From Chelydra serpentina (lineage: Eukaryota; Chordata; Testudines; Chelydridae), in the NCBI GenBank assembly GCA_037349315.1, contig JBAIAC010000024.1:34149501-34213500 (forward strand): 64,000 nt of DNA, read 5' to 3'. The first letter of the stretch is position 1. Each line of letters begins with the position of its first letter. Below the pieces are notes generated by a model, which saw only the letters and a program-made list of their open reading frames with translations, was not told where the DNA came from and did not search any database. Shown here piece by piece: positions 33,582 to 48,500 of this stretch. A program made the translations under genes and the position numbers.

Positions 33582-36500
33582 GTGAGTGAAGAACCTGCGC
33601 GTGTGTCCCTTCAGCTTTAGCCTAATGCAGATCATTAGAGGCATTTTAGGAACAACTTTGTTCCCTGGCAGCATGCTCCTTTCACTGGGGTCTGCTCTGC
33701 CTAGTGCCTTCCTCACTGCCTAGGTGAACATGTAGAGCTAGCACTCCAGAGAGCTGGACATGCTGAGTGAGAGAATGTTCTATTTGTGTATTATGCATGT
33801 GTGAGAGTACGGCAGTGTGTCTCATTCCTCTGTGAGTGTGTGTTGTTATGTCAGCATGTGTCTGTGTTCTGGGTCTGATTCGTACCTGGCTGTGGATTTC
33901 AGTGGGGGGTAAAATTAAGCTGTGCCTGTAATATATTTGCATGGAGTTCACGTCTGGTTCTGAAACTGGGTCTACATCATCTGAGCTGTAATCCACTGTG
34001 GGGTGGGGGGAGGGATGTTCTTTACATCTCGAAAAAGAGAGAGTTCATTTTGATAATGTTTCAGAACCATTTCATGTAAAATATGGAAGTGATGCTTTGC
34101 ATAATAAAATCAGTACCAGAAATCCATCAGTATTCTGAAGAGCTGATTTGAGATTAAATTCTTCCTTGCAGAATACAGGCTGCTTTTATGGGAATTATTT
34201 CTGAGAGAGTCATTTTGCAAATGAACTGGCAGCTAAATGAAACCATGTCACAGACATGGGATCATCTCAACAGGAAGTCATGTTTCAGAGAGAGAGGTTT
34301 ATATGCAAACACATATTGCATGTATTATCTCCATGAAAGAAAAGTCATGTTGTAGAAGGAATGTTAAAAAATGAATATGGTTTAAAGTTGTTAAATAATC
34401 AGTATTGTGTTTTTATCAGTCCCCAGTAACATGCCTGGATTATCAGAGATAGCTAGGTAATGACACACGCTTTGTATCTTGAACAAGTGAAAGAGTTTCT
34501 CAGTAGATTTTGTACTTAAAGATTGAAACATGTCATGGCTGCTCTGTTGGTACCAGGTGAAGTTACATTTCCACAGGCACTCACTGCTTCGGAACAGGTG
34601 TATTGCTTAGAGGATTTTAGCCTCTTTTGACAGTAAGTCCAAGAGCAAACATGGTTTCAGCTTCAGGAAATGAGTGTGTGATTTCTGTGTGTGTTAACTG
34701 AGCAGTAAGTGAACACAGCTTGCTTCTGATGACTCCACTTACAGTAGAGCAGTTACTGAGTCACTCTGCCTATGTGCCTTAGTTTCCCCGTCTGTAACAC
34801 AAAGATGGTGGTACTTGCCTCATGGAGGTGTGCTGAAGATAATGCATGAAAAGAACTTTGAAGGTTAAAAACAGGAGGTCTGTGTAAGAGCTAAGTATAA
34901 TTTTTAGCCTGAATGGCAATATTAAAAATCTTGTTTAAATATACTGGGAGATAGGAGGGCACAGTGTGAGAGGGCCTTGTAAGTGGTGGCAGGCTCTCTC
35001 TCTTCCCCCTAAATTCCCTATTAGTTGCCTGGAACAAGGGAGATGAACCATATTACAAATAATATTGGATGTGATACTTTTCAGAGAATGTTAGATATTA
35101 AAGTAACAGACATGTCTTATTATTGTGGATTAGGCCCACTTGGTGAAATGTATCCATTGATGGAAGTCTCCTTCTGGGCCACATAATTCCTCTGGTATTC
35201 TTGTCAGAGGAAAGAGGGCATGGGTAGAGAAGCCACCCAGGTGGGGGCCTCTCTATCCTCCTCACACTGGAGCAGAGGGCTCTGTGCTATCTGAGGCCAT
35301 CTCATCACTGAGAAGGTCTTAGGGAGCAGACAATGGAAGGAGCCACTTCTATACTGATGCAGATCTAGTAATTAGGCCCCCCTCACACAAGCGCACAGGG
35401 GGCGTAGCAGCCACTCAGGGATTGGGAGGGGTTGCACTGCAACTCTATGGTCTGCCCCCACATTGTGATGGAATGATTTTTTCTAACAGTAGCACATAGC
35501 CCAAGAACAGTGGTTACACTAAGGCCTTGGCTACACTTACAAGTTACAGCGCAATAAAACTGCCGGCAGCGCTGTAACTCATTAACTGGCTACACTTGCA
35601 AGGCACGTGCAACGCTGTATCTCCTCAGATACAGCGCTGCATGTACTCCACCTCCCCGAGAGAAATAGCAACTGTTGCGAAGTGGGTGGAACGCTGGTCT
35701 TTCAGTGTAGCCGAGGAACAACGCAGTTACTGATCTCCGGAAGCTGCTTTGTTTTGAAACGGCACTTCCGGGTTGGAGTTCAGAGCTCCGTCTGGAGTTA
35801 CTACAAACACAGCTTTACAACCACAGCTATTGTTTGCAGGCGGGGGGGGAAAGAGGGGAGGGCTCCGTTAGGAATGCCGGCAGCAAAGCCTTGGACAGAG
35901 ACGGGGGGGGGGGAGGAGAAGAACGGCGGGGGGGGGAGGGGAAGGCTCCGTTTCCTCTCTTTTATCTGCTCTTTAAAAACAAACAAAGCCCCTGCTGTTT
36001 GCTTTCAGTGATTGAGAGAGAGGCAGGGGATGTGGAGGTGTGGAAATAATGAGCTGACACTCTGTGGAGGTTTCAAAAACCCCCTCTCTCTCTCAAAACG
36101 CTCCCTGTCAAAGTCCCCCTCACCCCCCGCCCCATTTGAAAAGCACGTTGCAGCTACCTGAATGTCCATAATGCACCGCTCCCAATACAGCTGCAAGTGC
36201 CGCAAATGTAGCCACGTCAGTGGTAGTTACTGCGCTGGCGGCTGCCAGTGTGGACAGGCTGCAGCGCTTTCCCTACTCAGCTGTACAAACACGGGTTTAA
36301 CTAACAGCGCTGTACATCTGCAAGTGTAGCCAAGGCCTTAAAATCAGTTTTGCCTGGGATAACATTGCCTCAGGATTTAGTATAGACTCAAGGAGTTCAG
36401 TCGATTTACCTTAACAAAGAGAAGGCTAAGAGGTGACTTGATCACAGTCTATAAACACCAACATGGGGAATACACATTTGACAATGGGCTCTTCAAACTA

Positions 36501-39500
36501 GCAGATGAAGGTATAACACAATCTAATGGCTGGAAGTTGAAGCTAGACACAAATTCAGAGTGGAAATAAGGTGTAAATGTTTAATGGTCAGAGTAATTAA
36601 CCATTAGAACAATTTACCAAGTATTCATCACTGGCAATTTTAAAATCAGGATTGGATGTTTTTCTAAAAGATCTGCTCTAGGAATTATTTTGTGGAAGTT
36701 CCTTGGCCTGTGTTATTATACAAGAGGTCAGATTAGATATTCACAATGGTCTCTTCTGGCCTTGGACCTTAGTAACTCCCTGGTCTTTGTATAGTGAATA
36801 CTGCAAACCACACTAAAGAGGCTGCAGCTCTTATAACTAACAGGGAAGAAATAGTAGAGGAAGCAATAGTGGATGGGAACCTGGGAGGCAGTGACCATGA
36901 GATGGTCGAGTTCAGGATCCTGACACAAGGAAGAAAGGAGAGCAGTAGAATACAGAGCCTGGACTTCAGAAAAGCAGACTTTGACTCCCTCAGGGAACTG
37001 ATGGGCAAGGTCCCCTGGGAGAATAACATGACGGGGAAAGGAGTCGAGGAAACCTGGCTGTATTTTAAAGAAACCTTATTGAGGTTGCAGGAACAAACCA
37101 TCCCGATGTGTAGAAAGAAAAGTAAATATGGCAGGCAACCAGCTTGGCTTAACAGTGAAATCCTTGCTCGTCTTAACCACAAAAAAGCAGCTTACAAGAA
37201 GTGGAAGATTGGACAAATGACCAGGGAGGAGTATAAAAATATTGCTCAGGCATGCAGGAGTGAAATTAGGAAGGCCAAATCACACTTGGAGTTGCAGCTA
37301 GCTGGAGATGTTAGGAGTAACAAGAAGGGTTTCTTCAGGTATGTTAGCAACAAGAAGAAAGTCAAGGAAAGTGTGGGCCCCTTGCTGAATGAGGGAGGGA
37401 ACCTTGTGACAGAGGATGTGGAGAAAGCTAGTGTACTCAATGCTTTTTTTGCCTCTGTCTTCACAGACAAGGGCAGCTCCCAGACAGCTGCACTCCGCAG
37501 CACGGTATGGGGAGGAGGTGACCAGCCCTCTGTGGAGAAAGAAGTAGTTCGGGACTATTTAGAAAAGCTGGACGAACACAAGTCCATGGGGCCGGATGCA
37601 CTGCATCCGAGGGTGCTAAAGGAGTTGGCCGATGTGATTGCAGAGCCATTGGCCATTATCTTTGACAAATCATGGCAATCGGGGGAGGTCCCGGATGACT
37701 GGAAAAAAGCTAATGTAGTGCCCATCTTTAAAAAAGGGAAGAAGGAAGATCCGGGGAACTACAGGCCAGTCAGTCTCACCTCAATCCCTGGAAAAATCAT
37801 GGAACAGGTCCTCAAGGAATCAATTCTGAACCACTTAAAGGAGGGGAAAGTGATCAGGAACAGTCAGCATGGATTCACCAAGGGCAAGTCATGCCTGACT
37901 AACCTAATTGCCTTCTATGATGAGATAACTGGCTCTGTGGATGAGGGGAAAGCAGTGGATGTGCTATTTCTTGACTTTAGCAAAGCTTTTGATACAGTCT
38001 CCCACAGTGTTCTTGCCAGCAAGTTAAAGAAGTATGGGCTGGATGAATGGACAGTAAGGTGGATAGAAAACTGGCTGGATGGTCATGCTCAACGGGTAGT
38101 GATCAATGGCTCCATGTCTAGTTGGCAGCCGGTATCAAGTGGAGTGCCCCAAGGGTCGGTGCTGGGGCCGGTTTTGTTCAATATCTTCATCAACGACCTG
38201 GAGGATGGTGTGGACTGCACCCTTAGCAAGTTTGCAGATGACACTAAACTGGGAGGAGTGGTTGATACGCTGGAGGGTAGGGATAGGATACAGAGGGACC
38301 TAGACAAATTAGAGGATTGGGCCAAAAGAAATCTGATGAGGTTCAACAAGGACAAGTGCAGAGTCCTGCACTTAGGACGGAAGAATCCCATGCACTGCTA
38401 CAGACTAGGGACCGAATGGCTGGGCAGCAGTTCTGCAGAAAAGGACCTAGGGGTTACAGTGGACGAAAAGCTGAATATGAGTCAACAGTGTGCCCTTGTT
38501 GCCAAGAAGGCTAACGGCATTTTGGGCTGTATAAGTAGGGGCATTTCCAGCAGATCGAGGGACGTGATTATTCCCCTCTATTCGGCACTGGTGAGGCCTC
38601 ATTTGGAGTACTGTGCCCAGTTTTGGGCCCCACACTACAAAAAGGATGTGGATAAATTGGAAAGAGTCCAACGGAGGGCAACAAAAATGATTAGGGGGCT
38701 GGAGCACATGACTTATGAGGAGAGGCTGAGGGAACTGGGATTGTTCAGCCTGCAGAAGAGAAGAGTGAGGGGGGATTTGATAGCTGCTTTCAACTACCTA
38801 AAAGGGGGTTCCAAAGAGGATGGATCTAGACTGTTCTCAGTGGTAGAAGATGACAGAACAAGGAGTAATGGTCTCAAGTTGCAGAGGGGGAGGTTTAGGT
38901 TGGATATTAGGAAAAACTTTTTCACTAGTAGGGTGGTGAAGCACTGGAATGGGTTACCTAGGGAGGTGGTGGAATCTCCTTTCTTAAAGGTTTTTAAGGT
39001 CAGGCTTGACAAAGCCCTGGCTGGGATGATCTAGTTGGGGTTGGTCCTGCTTTGAGCAGGGGGTTGGACTAGATGACCTCCTGAGGTCCCTTCCAACCCT
39101 GAGATTCTATGATTCTATGATAAGTCACTGGACTAGAACTCAGGAGATACGGAGCCAGTTCCCAGCTCTACTGCATACTCTTTGTAAGACCTTGGGTAAA
39201 TCACTTAATCTCCTTGAATCTCAGCTCCTCAGCTGTGAAGAGGGGATACCCATTCTTCCAGCCTTTGTCTGTCTTTTCTATTTAGGCTGCAATTCTCTGG
39301 GGCAAGGCATGTTTTTCATTATGTGTATGTACAGCACCTAGCACAATGGGGCTCTGATCTCTGTTGGGGCCTCTACTACAATACAAATAATAATCTATCC
39401 ACTGACCTAGAGAAAACTGCTACTGCTGATGGTTATCCAAGACAACAGACAAGTTTTTAAGTGTGACCATTGTGCTTGGGCTTTGTGTAGGATTAGAAAA

Positions 39501-42500
39501 TTTCACCCACTGTGCACAGACACTTTGGGAAATGCTGTCAGGTGACAAACTGCATTTCTGCAAAATGTCACATGTCCTTAATAGTTAGGATTTCTTTGCT
39601 GTAGTTGTTTTTAAACTTTTCATTATTAAATTCCATTTTCTATTGATTCACCTCCATTGGGCCAAAGCAGGACTTTGCCCCCTTTTTATGCACATTCCAT
39701 TAGTGTCAATGGGAGTTACATATGTTTATAGAAAAGAGAGGAGACCCCACACTACTTTGCTTGTTTGTAGCAAAGGACAAGGCAAATAGATTTTGTATGT
39801 ATTTCTGTGCACCAGTCTCATCAGTGGTGGGCCGCAGGAATATGCCCAGCTTGGGGAATGAGTTTAATAGTCACTGTAGAAAAGCAAGGGAATCTTGCAT
39901 GCTATATTATTGCTGTTGCAGAGGCAGAGTGGAGAGGTTTTTAGCATATCCATGTTGTTATGCAGAAATTGGTTTTCTGTGTACCAGATGAAGTGGGCTT
40001 CAGCCCTCATCTGATGTAAGGAAAGTTGTCAGGATACAGCTCCTTACAAGTAGAGAGGGGAACTAAAAATGAAAGCCTTGGGATTCCAGGACAAGCTGTG
40101 AGGAACCTTCCACCTTGCCCGTGTCTAGCACCTGGGAGCACTGAGGACGTTCACATCTAGATTTGAATTTTATGTTTTGCCCCAATCCATATATTGTTCA
40201 AAACCAAAGCTCCAGGTCTGAACAGATACAATATTTAGGGAAATTTGGATCCAAATCCAGAGATTCAAACTTTGCAACTGGAGCCCAACTCCAGTTCCTC
40301 TAAAGGTTTAGGGATGAGGCTATTGTCCTCTTCTTCTATTTCTCTCCTTTTCTCCTGCAGCCACGACAGGTATATTTGATGAGACAGAAGGCCAAATTCT
40401 GCTTTCAGATACACTTGTGTAAATCAAGAGTAAATCCAGTAGACTTAATTTACACCTGTGAAAAAGTGGACTGAGTCCAGAGTATCCAGTATTCAAATTA
40501 GAAAATTGTTATGGTTGCCCCCAACCCACACTTCCAACTCTTCTTCCGTTCAGTTTCTAGTGGCAAGACATATAGTTATGATTTACCCATATATACCCAA
40601 CTCTAATCTGTTATAACCCCTGAGACTGTGCTCTTGGAACTTTATAGTACAGGATAATATTGAGATTAATGAAACAACTACCTGACAGCCCTTGTGGTGG
40701 CATTAGCGGGAGGAGGAAAATGGCTTAAACATTTTTGAATTGTGATTGGTTAAAGAAGAACGTGAGACTGGCTCTCCTCTCATATAGATGTGGTTAAAGC
40801 AGGAATAGCTCTATTGAAGTCAATAGAGTTACCAGTGTAAGGGACAAGAGAGGCAGGCCCTGTGAGGTTAACTGGCATTAGTACACAATACGGATGTTTT
40901 TTGCATGCCATAGGCAACATCATCATCCAAATAAGTGTAAACATGAATATAGGAGACCAGATTTAAGTAAACCAGCCACCTCTGAAATGTACACAATTTG
41001 GAATTTTCCAAATTTATTTAATAGCAAAAATGTTGTAAAGGTTTTAATTCAGTAGGTAAATGATGAAAAATGGGCTTTTTCAATCCCTGCCCTCTATATA
41101 TCTGGCCTTTCTGTATATTTCCTTCCCATTCCATTCTGTCCTATTCTCAGGTCAGGCTTCCCCTGCCCCAGCCCGTTCTTAGCTGCAAGTCCCAATCCAC
41201 TGCTCCTTGTGGCTAAGCTAAGCAACAATTAGTTTCATTTTGTATTTTGAGAAAAAGACATGAGGAGCTGCTTTCTCACCTGTGCAATTAAATAATGAAA
41301 TGTTAATCAGAAAATGCTGGAGGATCAAGGCCACAGGGAGAGGGCAGATCTATCACTAATAATATCAGCAAAATAATGGGAAACTGTAGACAGGCATTAT
41401 TTCCCTGAACACTAGAGGAAAGGGAGGAGGCCCAGAAAAGTATCCAGGGAACAGGAGAAAATGGAAAACCAAAATCACACAAAATAATGAAGGGTAGGAT
41501 AATACATAAGCATAATGTAATACATAATACATAAGCAGGGAAGGAAAAGATGCCTTATGGTCACTGATGTAACCTAAACATGTGTGGCACTTCATAGTGC
41601 AAATTAAAACAAACAAACAAAAACAAACAGATTTTCTGCCTTCAAAGGGCTTGATCCTGTAAACTCTCACTATGGGGAGCAGTACTTACTATCCTGAAGT
41701 CAAGTACTACTCAGATAAGGTGACCAGACAGCAATTGTGAAAAATCGGGACGGGGTGGGGGGGGTAATAGGAACCTATATAAGAAAAAGACCCAACAATC
41801 GGGACTGTCCCTATAAAATCGGGACATCTGGTCATCCTATTAACTCAGAGGAATAAGCACTATTATGTCCAGTAGTATCTGTTTGCAGAATTGAGCCCTA
41901 AAATGAGACAAAAACAGTCAGAGACTACAATTAAGGGAGGGGATGAGGAAGCGGAAGAGGGGAAGAGAGAAGAAGAGGACAATGAATCCAATCCTGCAGA
42001 CGCTTACTACTAGGCATAGTGTTTATTACCATGATGCCAACAAGACTACTCATGTTAGTAACCAATACGCATGATTTATAAGGATCTGTAACATTGGACC
42101 AAATATGATTATATAGTAATTTAGCAAGCTAGGCTGCATTTCTATTGATAGTTTCAATCTAAAAAAAAATTGTGGGCCTGATTCTGATCTCATATACAGC
42201 AGTGTCAATCAATAGTAACTCAACAAAACTCAATGAAGTTACAGTCAACATAAAAATAATGTGAGATCAGATCAGGCCCTATCAAGCTTAATTTATTAAA
42301 GCTACAGGGCCACATTCTCCTCTCACTTACACCGATTTTACATTAGTGGCTTCAGTGGAATTATTCCTGATTTACAGAAATGTAGATAAATGGAGAAGCA
42401 GGTCCATGGGTTAGAAGCTGTAGAAGTGAGGAGAAGGAAATCTACAGACATACAGAAAAGAATTAGAACAGCAGGTATGGTGGATATGGCCTAGGCTGAA

Positions 42501-45500
42501 AAACTAGGGAAGCAGAAAACCTACAAAAAAATTAATGAAACTTTATTAAACACAGCATAAAACATTTCATGACTTTTTGAAGTTTTCCCTATTCATGAAA
42601 TAGAACCTTGATGGATTAGTATGTATCTCATAAAAATGTTGAAAGCATATTTAAACATTAATTTAAAATGACAGTAAGAGTCTTACACTTTGCAGAAGCA
42701 CATATCACGTGATCTGGCTGGATTTAGTTTTACCTGTGCATCGCTACTCACCTGAAGTGCATATTAATCAGCACTTCCACACAAACGGATCTGTGTTATT
42801 TTTTAATTATGTTTGTACATTTCGCAGTTGTATAGAATATGTGGCTAATCTGAGCCTCTTTTTTAAAAGCTAAGGGAGAGAGGACTACTCATGGAAGCTC
42901 AATTTGCATCTGTTTAAATAGAAGGATATTTCCATAATGAAAGATCTACCAGCATCAGGAAAATATTAGGAACTGGAACATTGGGCTAGTCTACACTGGC
43001 AACGCTAAAGCGCGGCCGCGGCAGCGCTTTAACGTGACTTGTGTAGTCACGGCAGAGGGCTGGGAGAGAGATCTCCCAGCGCTCTAAAAAAACCACCTCC
43101 ATGAGGGGCGCTGGTACACTGTCTACACTGGCGCTTTACAGCACTGAAACCTGATGCACTCAGGTGCGTTTTTTCACACAAGCGAGAAAGTTGCAGTGCT
43201 GTAAAGTGCCAGTGTAGATAAGCCCACTGTCTGGGACCATTCCTGGAAAGAGATCTGCACTTTGCTTTGTTGATCTTCCCTCGTTAGCATATTCAGAGTA
43301 CATCCTCAGTACATTCAAGGACAATAGCCAGAAGGTTAGTGCCTCATATTTTAAGTATGAATCTGGAAAACTTCCAGGGTTATATACCTCCTGTTCCCTA
43401 GTGGATGAAGATGTCTGCAGATGTAGCATGGACAAATACGTCTATTCATAGTGACAGGAATACTCTCTGTTTCAAGGAAAAATCTGTGTGTTATTTTTCT
43501 TCATTCATTAACCAAACATCGAAAAATATCTGAGGTGAAATCCTGGAGCCTGGGAGTTTTACCATGGATTTATATGAAGACAGGGATTTTACCCCTTGCC
43601 TTTTGTCTGCAGGGTTAGCATGTACAAACACAGAAGGCCTAATTTTCTCTCACTTACACATGTATAAATATAGAGTAACCCCACTGAAGTCAATGGAGTT
43701 ACACCAATGTATAATGGGTATAAGCGATAGGAGAATCAGGCTCAGTAGATGAAATTCTGGCCCTGCTGAATTCAATGGGGTCAAGATTTCACCCATTTTC
43801 AGGTATGCTGAAATACAGAAGGCTAGATCCTGAACTCCTGTAAGTCTGCAAAGCTCTGTAGACTTAAACGCCAGCTGAAGAATTGGCCTATAAACTTTGT
43901 GTTACTGTGGATTTATTGGCAGAATATCCCTACACCAGTTACTTGTCTGTGGGTTTGCTGAGAAGTGAATGCAGATCAGAGAGACTATTCAGAGTTACGT
44001 TTTGTTCCTTACCTTTTCATGTGACATGTAAGGCGGTAATGGGGTTTATTTTGGCAGTAATTCCTCAAGCAGACCGTATGTGACCCGATCAATCACTGTT
44101 ATAATGTGGATCCCTTCTTTGAGAACTGATAATCCATCCGCTTTTGTTGGCTACCAGACAGGCTAGAAAGCCAGTGGTAGGTAGTACCTTAGAAAACACA
44201 AAAGAGATCTACTATATTATTGTAGCAGTCAGTTCTGTTAAGTGGTGGGTTTCCTTGGCTCCAATTGAAATAAATGGGTGTTGAGGATGTTCAGTGTATC
44301 GCAGGACCAGACACCAAGTATCTCAAAAATTCCACTTCTAAGTCATTTCTGGATTTGTTAGGTATGTAGACACGCATGACACACATCCGCATTAAAATTA
44401 TACGCTTAGGACTCTGCAAGCTTTTTGTAGGCTTGACTTCCAGGATATGCATTGCCTATGGGAATTTAGTGATTAGAATGGGAGTTTTATCCGTATAAGG
44501 AATTATAGGATCAGCTCCTCAATTTTGGGGAAAGGGCAATTGCTGTATGCTAATTAAAGGGTTCGGAAAGAGTCAGAAACTACACCAATGTCTCTTGGAG
44601 GCACAATGGAGGACTTTCCTCCCTAAATTTAAATCCAATGAAAAAGCATGTTTAATCTTAAAAATAAAATAAAATAAATAAAAAAGCGACCTGAAACACT
44701 GATGAGCTGCACACAATCATTTTGATGATTTGGTTTCATGAAGGGTAATTTCCACTATCATTACAATAGAGATCATATGTCTAGCCCTTTACCTTGTGAA
44801 GATAGCAGCATCAGTTTACTATTCCTAAGCTAGCCATGTGAACAACTGTGAGGGGTGAAATGGATAAGCACCTGGGCCAGGCAGTAGCAAGAGGCTGGAG
44901 AGGGGCATCCTAATGACCCACTCTCCTCACACACAATTTTTTATGTGAAAGGTGTCAGTTCAATCTGGTGTGTACCTGAAAGAAGCTCTAAGCCCCACTG
45001 AAATCTTTTGGCTGGCCCTGAAGAGTGGTCATGGTACACAGGAGTCAGTTTTGTTTGGGGGAATTATGTTCAAGACCTGGCCAAAACATGCTAAGGAGAG
45101 CTCTGCTTATTAGTATACTTCTAACACATTCTGAGCCCAGGACAGTGGTGTCTGCTGCTCAGTCAGGCAGCTGTCACCAAGAGTTGAGCCTGCTCTGGCA
45201 ACTGCTACCCATTTATCATTCCTTATGCATCGCCTCCTGCACCACTAGAAGTGCATGGTGGATGCACTTGTAGACCTGTGTTCCACACCACCATTCTGCC
45301 AGCCTCTCCAGCAGCTCATGAGAAGGAGAGGAGATGGGAATATTGTGCCCTGAGCACATTTGGCAGTGTTGTTCTTGGGCATAGGCGCCGACTCCGTGGG
45401 TGCTCCAGGGCTGGAGCAGTGAAGTCAATGGAATTTAAGCACATACATTGCTAAATCAGGGCTTTAGTAAAGAGTCTGCAGCAGAGCCCAAAGATCCAAA

Positions 45501-48500
45501 GTGTAGCACAAAAGTGCAGTATTTGGGTAAATCTGGTGAGGGGAAAAAAAAGATTCTGAAATACCTGCACAGGGAGCTGTAAGCAATGGAGAAAGAGGCA
45601 GAGTGCAGCACTGAAGCAGGAGCAGGTGAGGAGGAGACCAAACACTGATAATACTCCTGTTCTTCTACTACATACCATGTGTTTAGTGTAGCTGGCAATA
45701 AACCCACATGGAAAAAATAGTGTAGGAACACTTGTTTTCATCTTTAATTTTAATTTAATTTCGTCTTATATTTTAAAAGTATGATCCTGCTCCCATAAAG
45801 AGCCAATCTTGCACTAACATCCATGTGGGTGGACCCCTGAGCCCAAATGAAACAATGTTGCATGATTAGGGCTTAACTCAATAATAAAATTTGCACTGGT
45901 TTTAAATGGGATTAGAATCAAGATTTAATTTGTGGCAGCTGTGACAGTTTAATCTGTGACATCAGTCAGAAGTCCGTTCCCCCCTCTCCCCCGAAGAGGG
46001 TTCTCAGTTTGGGAGGAGACATCCCTGTATATGATTATTATAATCAAAGCTGTCATTTTAAATGTATTCTGAGGAACGGATACTGCTCTCATTGTGTGAG
46101 TTCAGAATTACGCCCTGTATCTGCAAGTAAGCACTCATGCATACAAGTATTAAAGAGAGTTGTTACATTGTATTCACAGGATATTTTAAAAAGTATACAA
46201 CGTATCTGCCTTCACTGTGTGTCATTAACAATGCGCATAAAACAATAACTAAAATAAAACCCCACAAATATTGAGACACCACATGTAAATACTGTACTAG
46301 AATCAACACACATGCAGTCTACAATTGTCATGTACATCCTTTTTAAAAAAATGAATTTATGTTCATTTTAGGTTATGTAATGTTTTTAACATACATATTC
46401 AGGTATATTTAGAAGTACAGTAGAAACCTAGGGTGAAATCATGACCCCACTGAGGCTAATGGGAGTTTTGCCATTGAGTTAAATGGAGCCAAGATTTCAG
46501 CTCTAGTCTTCACAATAAAATCACATGGCACATCATTCATAAATGATTGGGCGTGGGGGGAGAATATTGTATTTCATTTTCATCCTAGGGAGAGGAATGA
46601 AAAAGGAATCAGACATCAAAGATGCTACTCACTTTGCTTAATGCATCCCTGGAAGGCACTTGCACACCATGGTGATGGTCTCCCTATTGGAACTTGATAG
46701 GATAAAAGAGGATTGCCCTCCTCTGACTCCCTCCTCCTGTCTTTCATAAACATAAACTACAACCTCATTACAGCTAGGCATGTGGAGCACGGTGATCACT
46801 ACTACTGATTGGCTCAGAATAGTGCACTTCCTACTATGTTTGTTACCCAGTCTACCCACATCCACCCTGGCTTGCTTATTTGTCTCACCCATCTGTTATG
46901 TCTTGTCATTTAGATTGTAAAGTCACTGGGGCTGTGGCCATCTTTCTGTTCTGTGTTTGTACAGCACCTAGCACAATGGGGTTCTGGTTCATGACTGGGG
47001 CTCCTAGCCACTGTGATAATACAAATAACTAAATATTTACAGAGCCTAGCACATTGTTGTGGCCTCTCGGTGATACTGCACTATATGGTATTAAATAAAT
47101 TAATAAACAACATTGTCCTTTGGCCTAACCAGTTAGCCAGTATTCAGGGCCTTGCTGGATTATTTCTGTTAGGACAAGAACTGATTATACTAGCAGATAT
47201 TTCTTTGGTGCAATCTTGTTTCTTTATGTAGAATGTACCTACAGTCCTGTTTCCCTGAGCACAGTAGGAAAGAAAAGCAGGAGGCAGTTTCTTTGCTCAC
47301 AATTTCAAAGCCTGTCTTTCCAGCCTGCATGCTGCACAAAAGAAAGTTCTCTGTTGGCTTCCTCCAAGGGCAATGCTCACATGGTTTCTCTTGCTATCTG
47401 CTCACTTTCCCATTCTTTTCACACACTCAGGGCAGGTTTACACTTAATACTCTGCAGCAGCGCAGCTGTAGCACTTCAGTAAAGCTGTTACTACGCTGAC
47501 GGCAGAGCTTCTCCCATCAGCAGAGCTTCTCCCATTAGCGTAGTTAATCCACTTCCATGAAAGGTGGTAGCCATGTCAATGGGAGAAACCTTCCTATCAA
47601 CATAGCGTTGTCTGCACCGGGGGTTAGGTCAGTATAACTGCGTTACTCAGGGGGATGGATTTTTCACACCCCTGAGCAATTTGTTTATACCAGTGTAAGT
47701 TTATAGTGTAGACCTGGCCTCAGAATTCTAATCCTGTCCTCCTAAGTGTTTGCAACCCCTCCCCTCCAAATGTTATAAGCATACTCTCTAAGTCATTAAT
47801 GAAAATATTGATTAGTACCAGACCCAGGACTGACCCCTGTGGGACTCCCACTTGACTAGACATTCCTCCCCTCCATCAGTTTGACGGCAAACCATTGATA
47901 ACTACTCTTTGAGTATGGCCACAAAGGCATATGCAGTGCAGAGTGGCTGGCGCCTGGCTTTTTCCCCTCCCATGCACTCGAAACTATGAATGTGTGAGTT
48001 TACAAAAATCTCTTGGAGGGGCTTCCACCAGATCTGGGTCTGGGTCTTGCTGACTAATTAGAACTCCTTTGCTTTGCACTACACCATGCAACACAAGGGA
48101 GCATTTGGTCTTTATTCTTCTCTTGAAAGTATTTGTGTATATGTTTATCTCTTGGTAAGCTGTTTGGGGAATGGCATGATAGGGCTAGGTCCCCTGCAAT
48201 ATAAATAATCACCATCATAGTAATGAATAATACAACTGCCTCTTAACTAGAATGGCGGGGGAGGGTATGAAAATTTGACCAAAAATGGGCAACATTTGAA
48301 GTTTTGTAACCAGCTCTTCTCCTCACTGTGCTGATTGTGATCCTGATATAAAGTCCTTTGAAACCAATGGGAATCTTTCCATTGATTTCACTAGGCTTGG
48401 ATCAGATCTTCTATTTCCAGAGATAAAGTATCCAGAGCAGAGGTTAAAAGTCAGAAATTTCTCAATTGACTGAGCATGTCAGAACACGAATACTCATTAG

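Noticed and set aside
33200..33589. 129-codon + strand frame overlapping PLPPR4 exon 1
   Set aside because: It is in a different frame from the exon and shows no domain. Exon 1 has family matches and a correct splice donor in its own frame.
35607..36049. Frames near the G-rich runs in intron 1
   Set aside because: They are inside the element with AAGGCCTTGG ends and reflect G/C-runs; no splice context.
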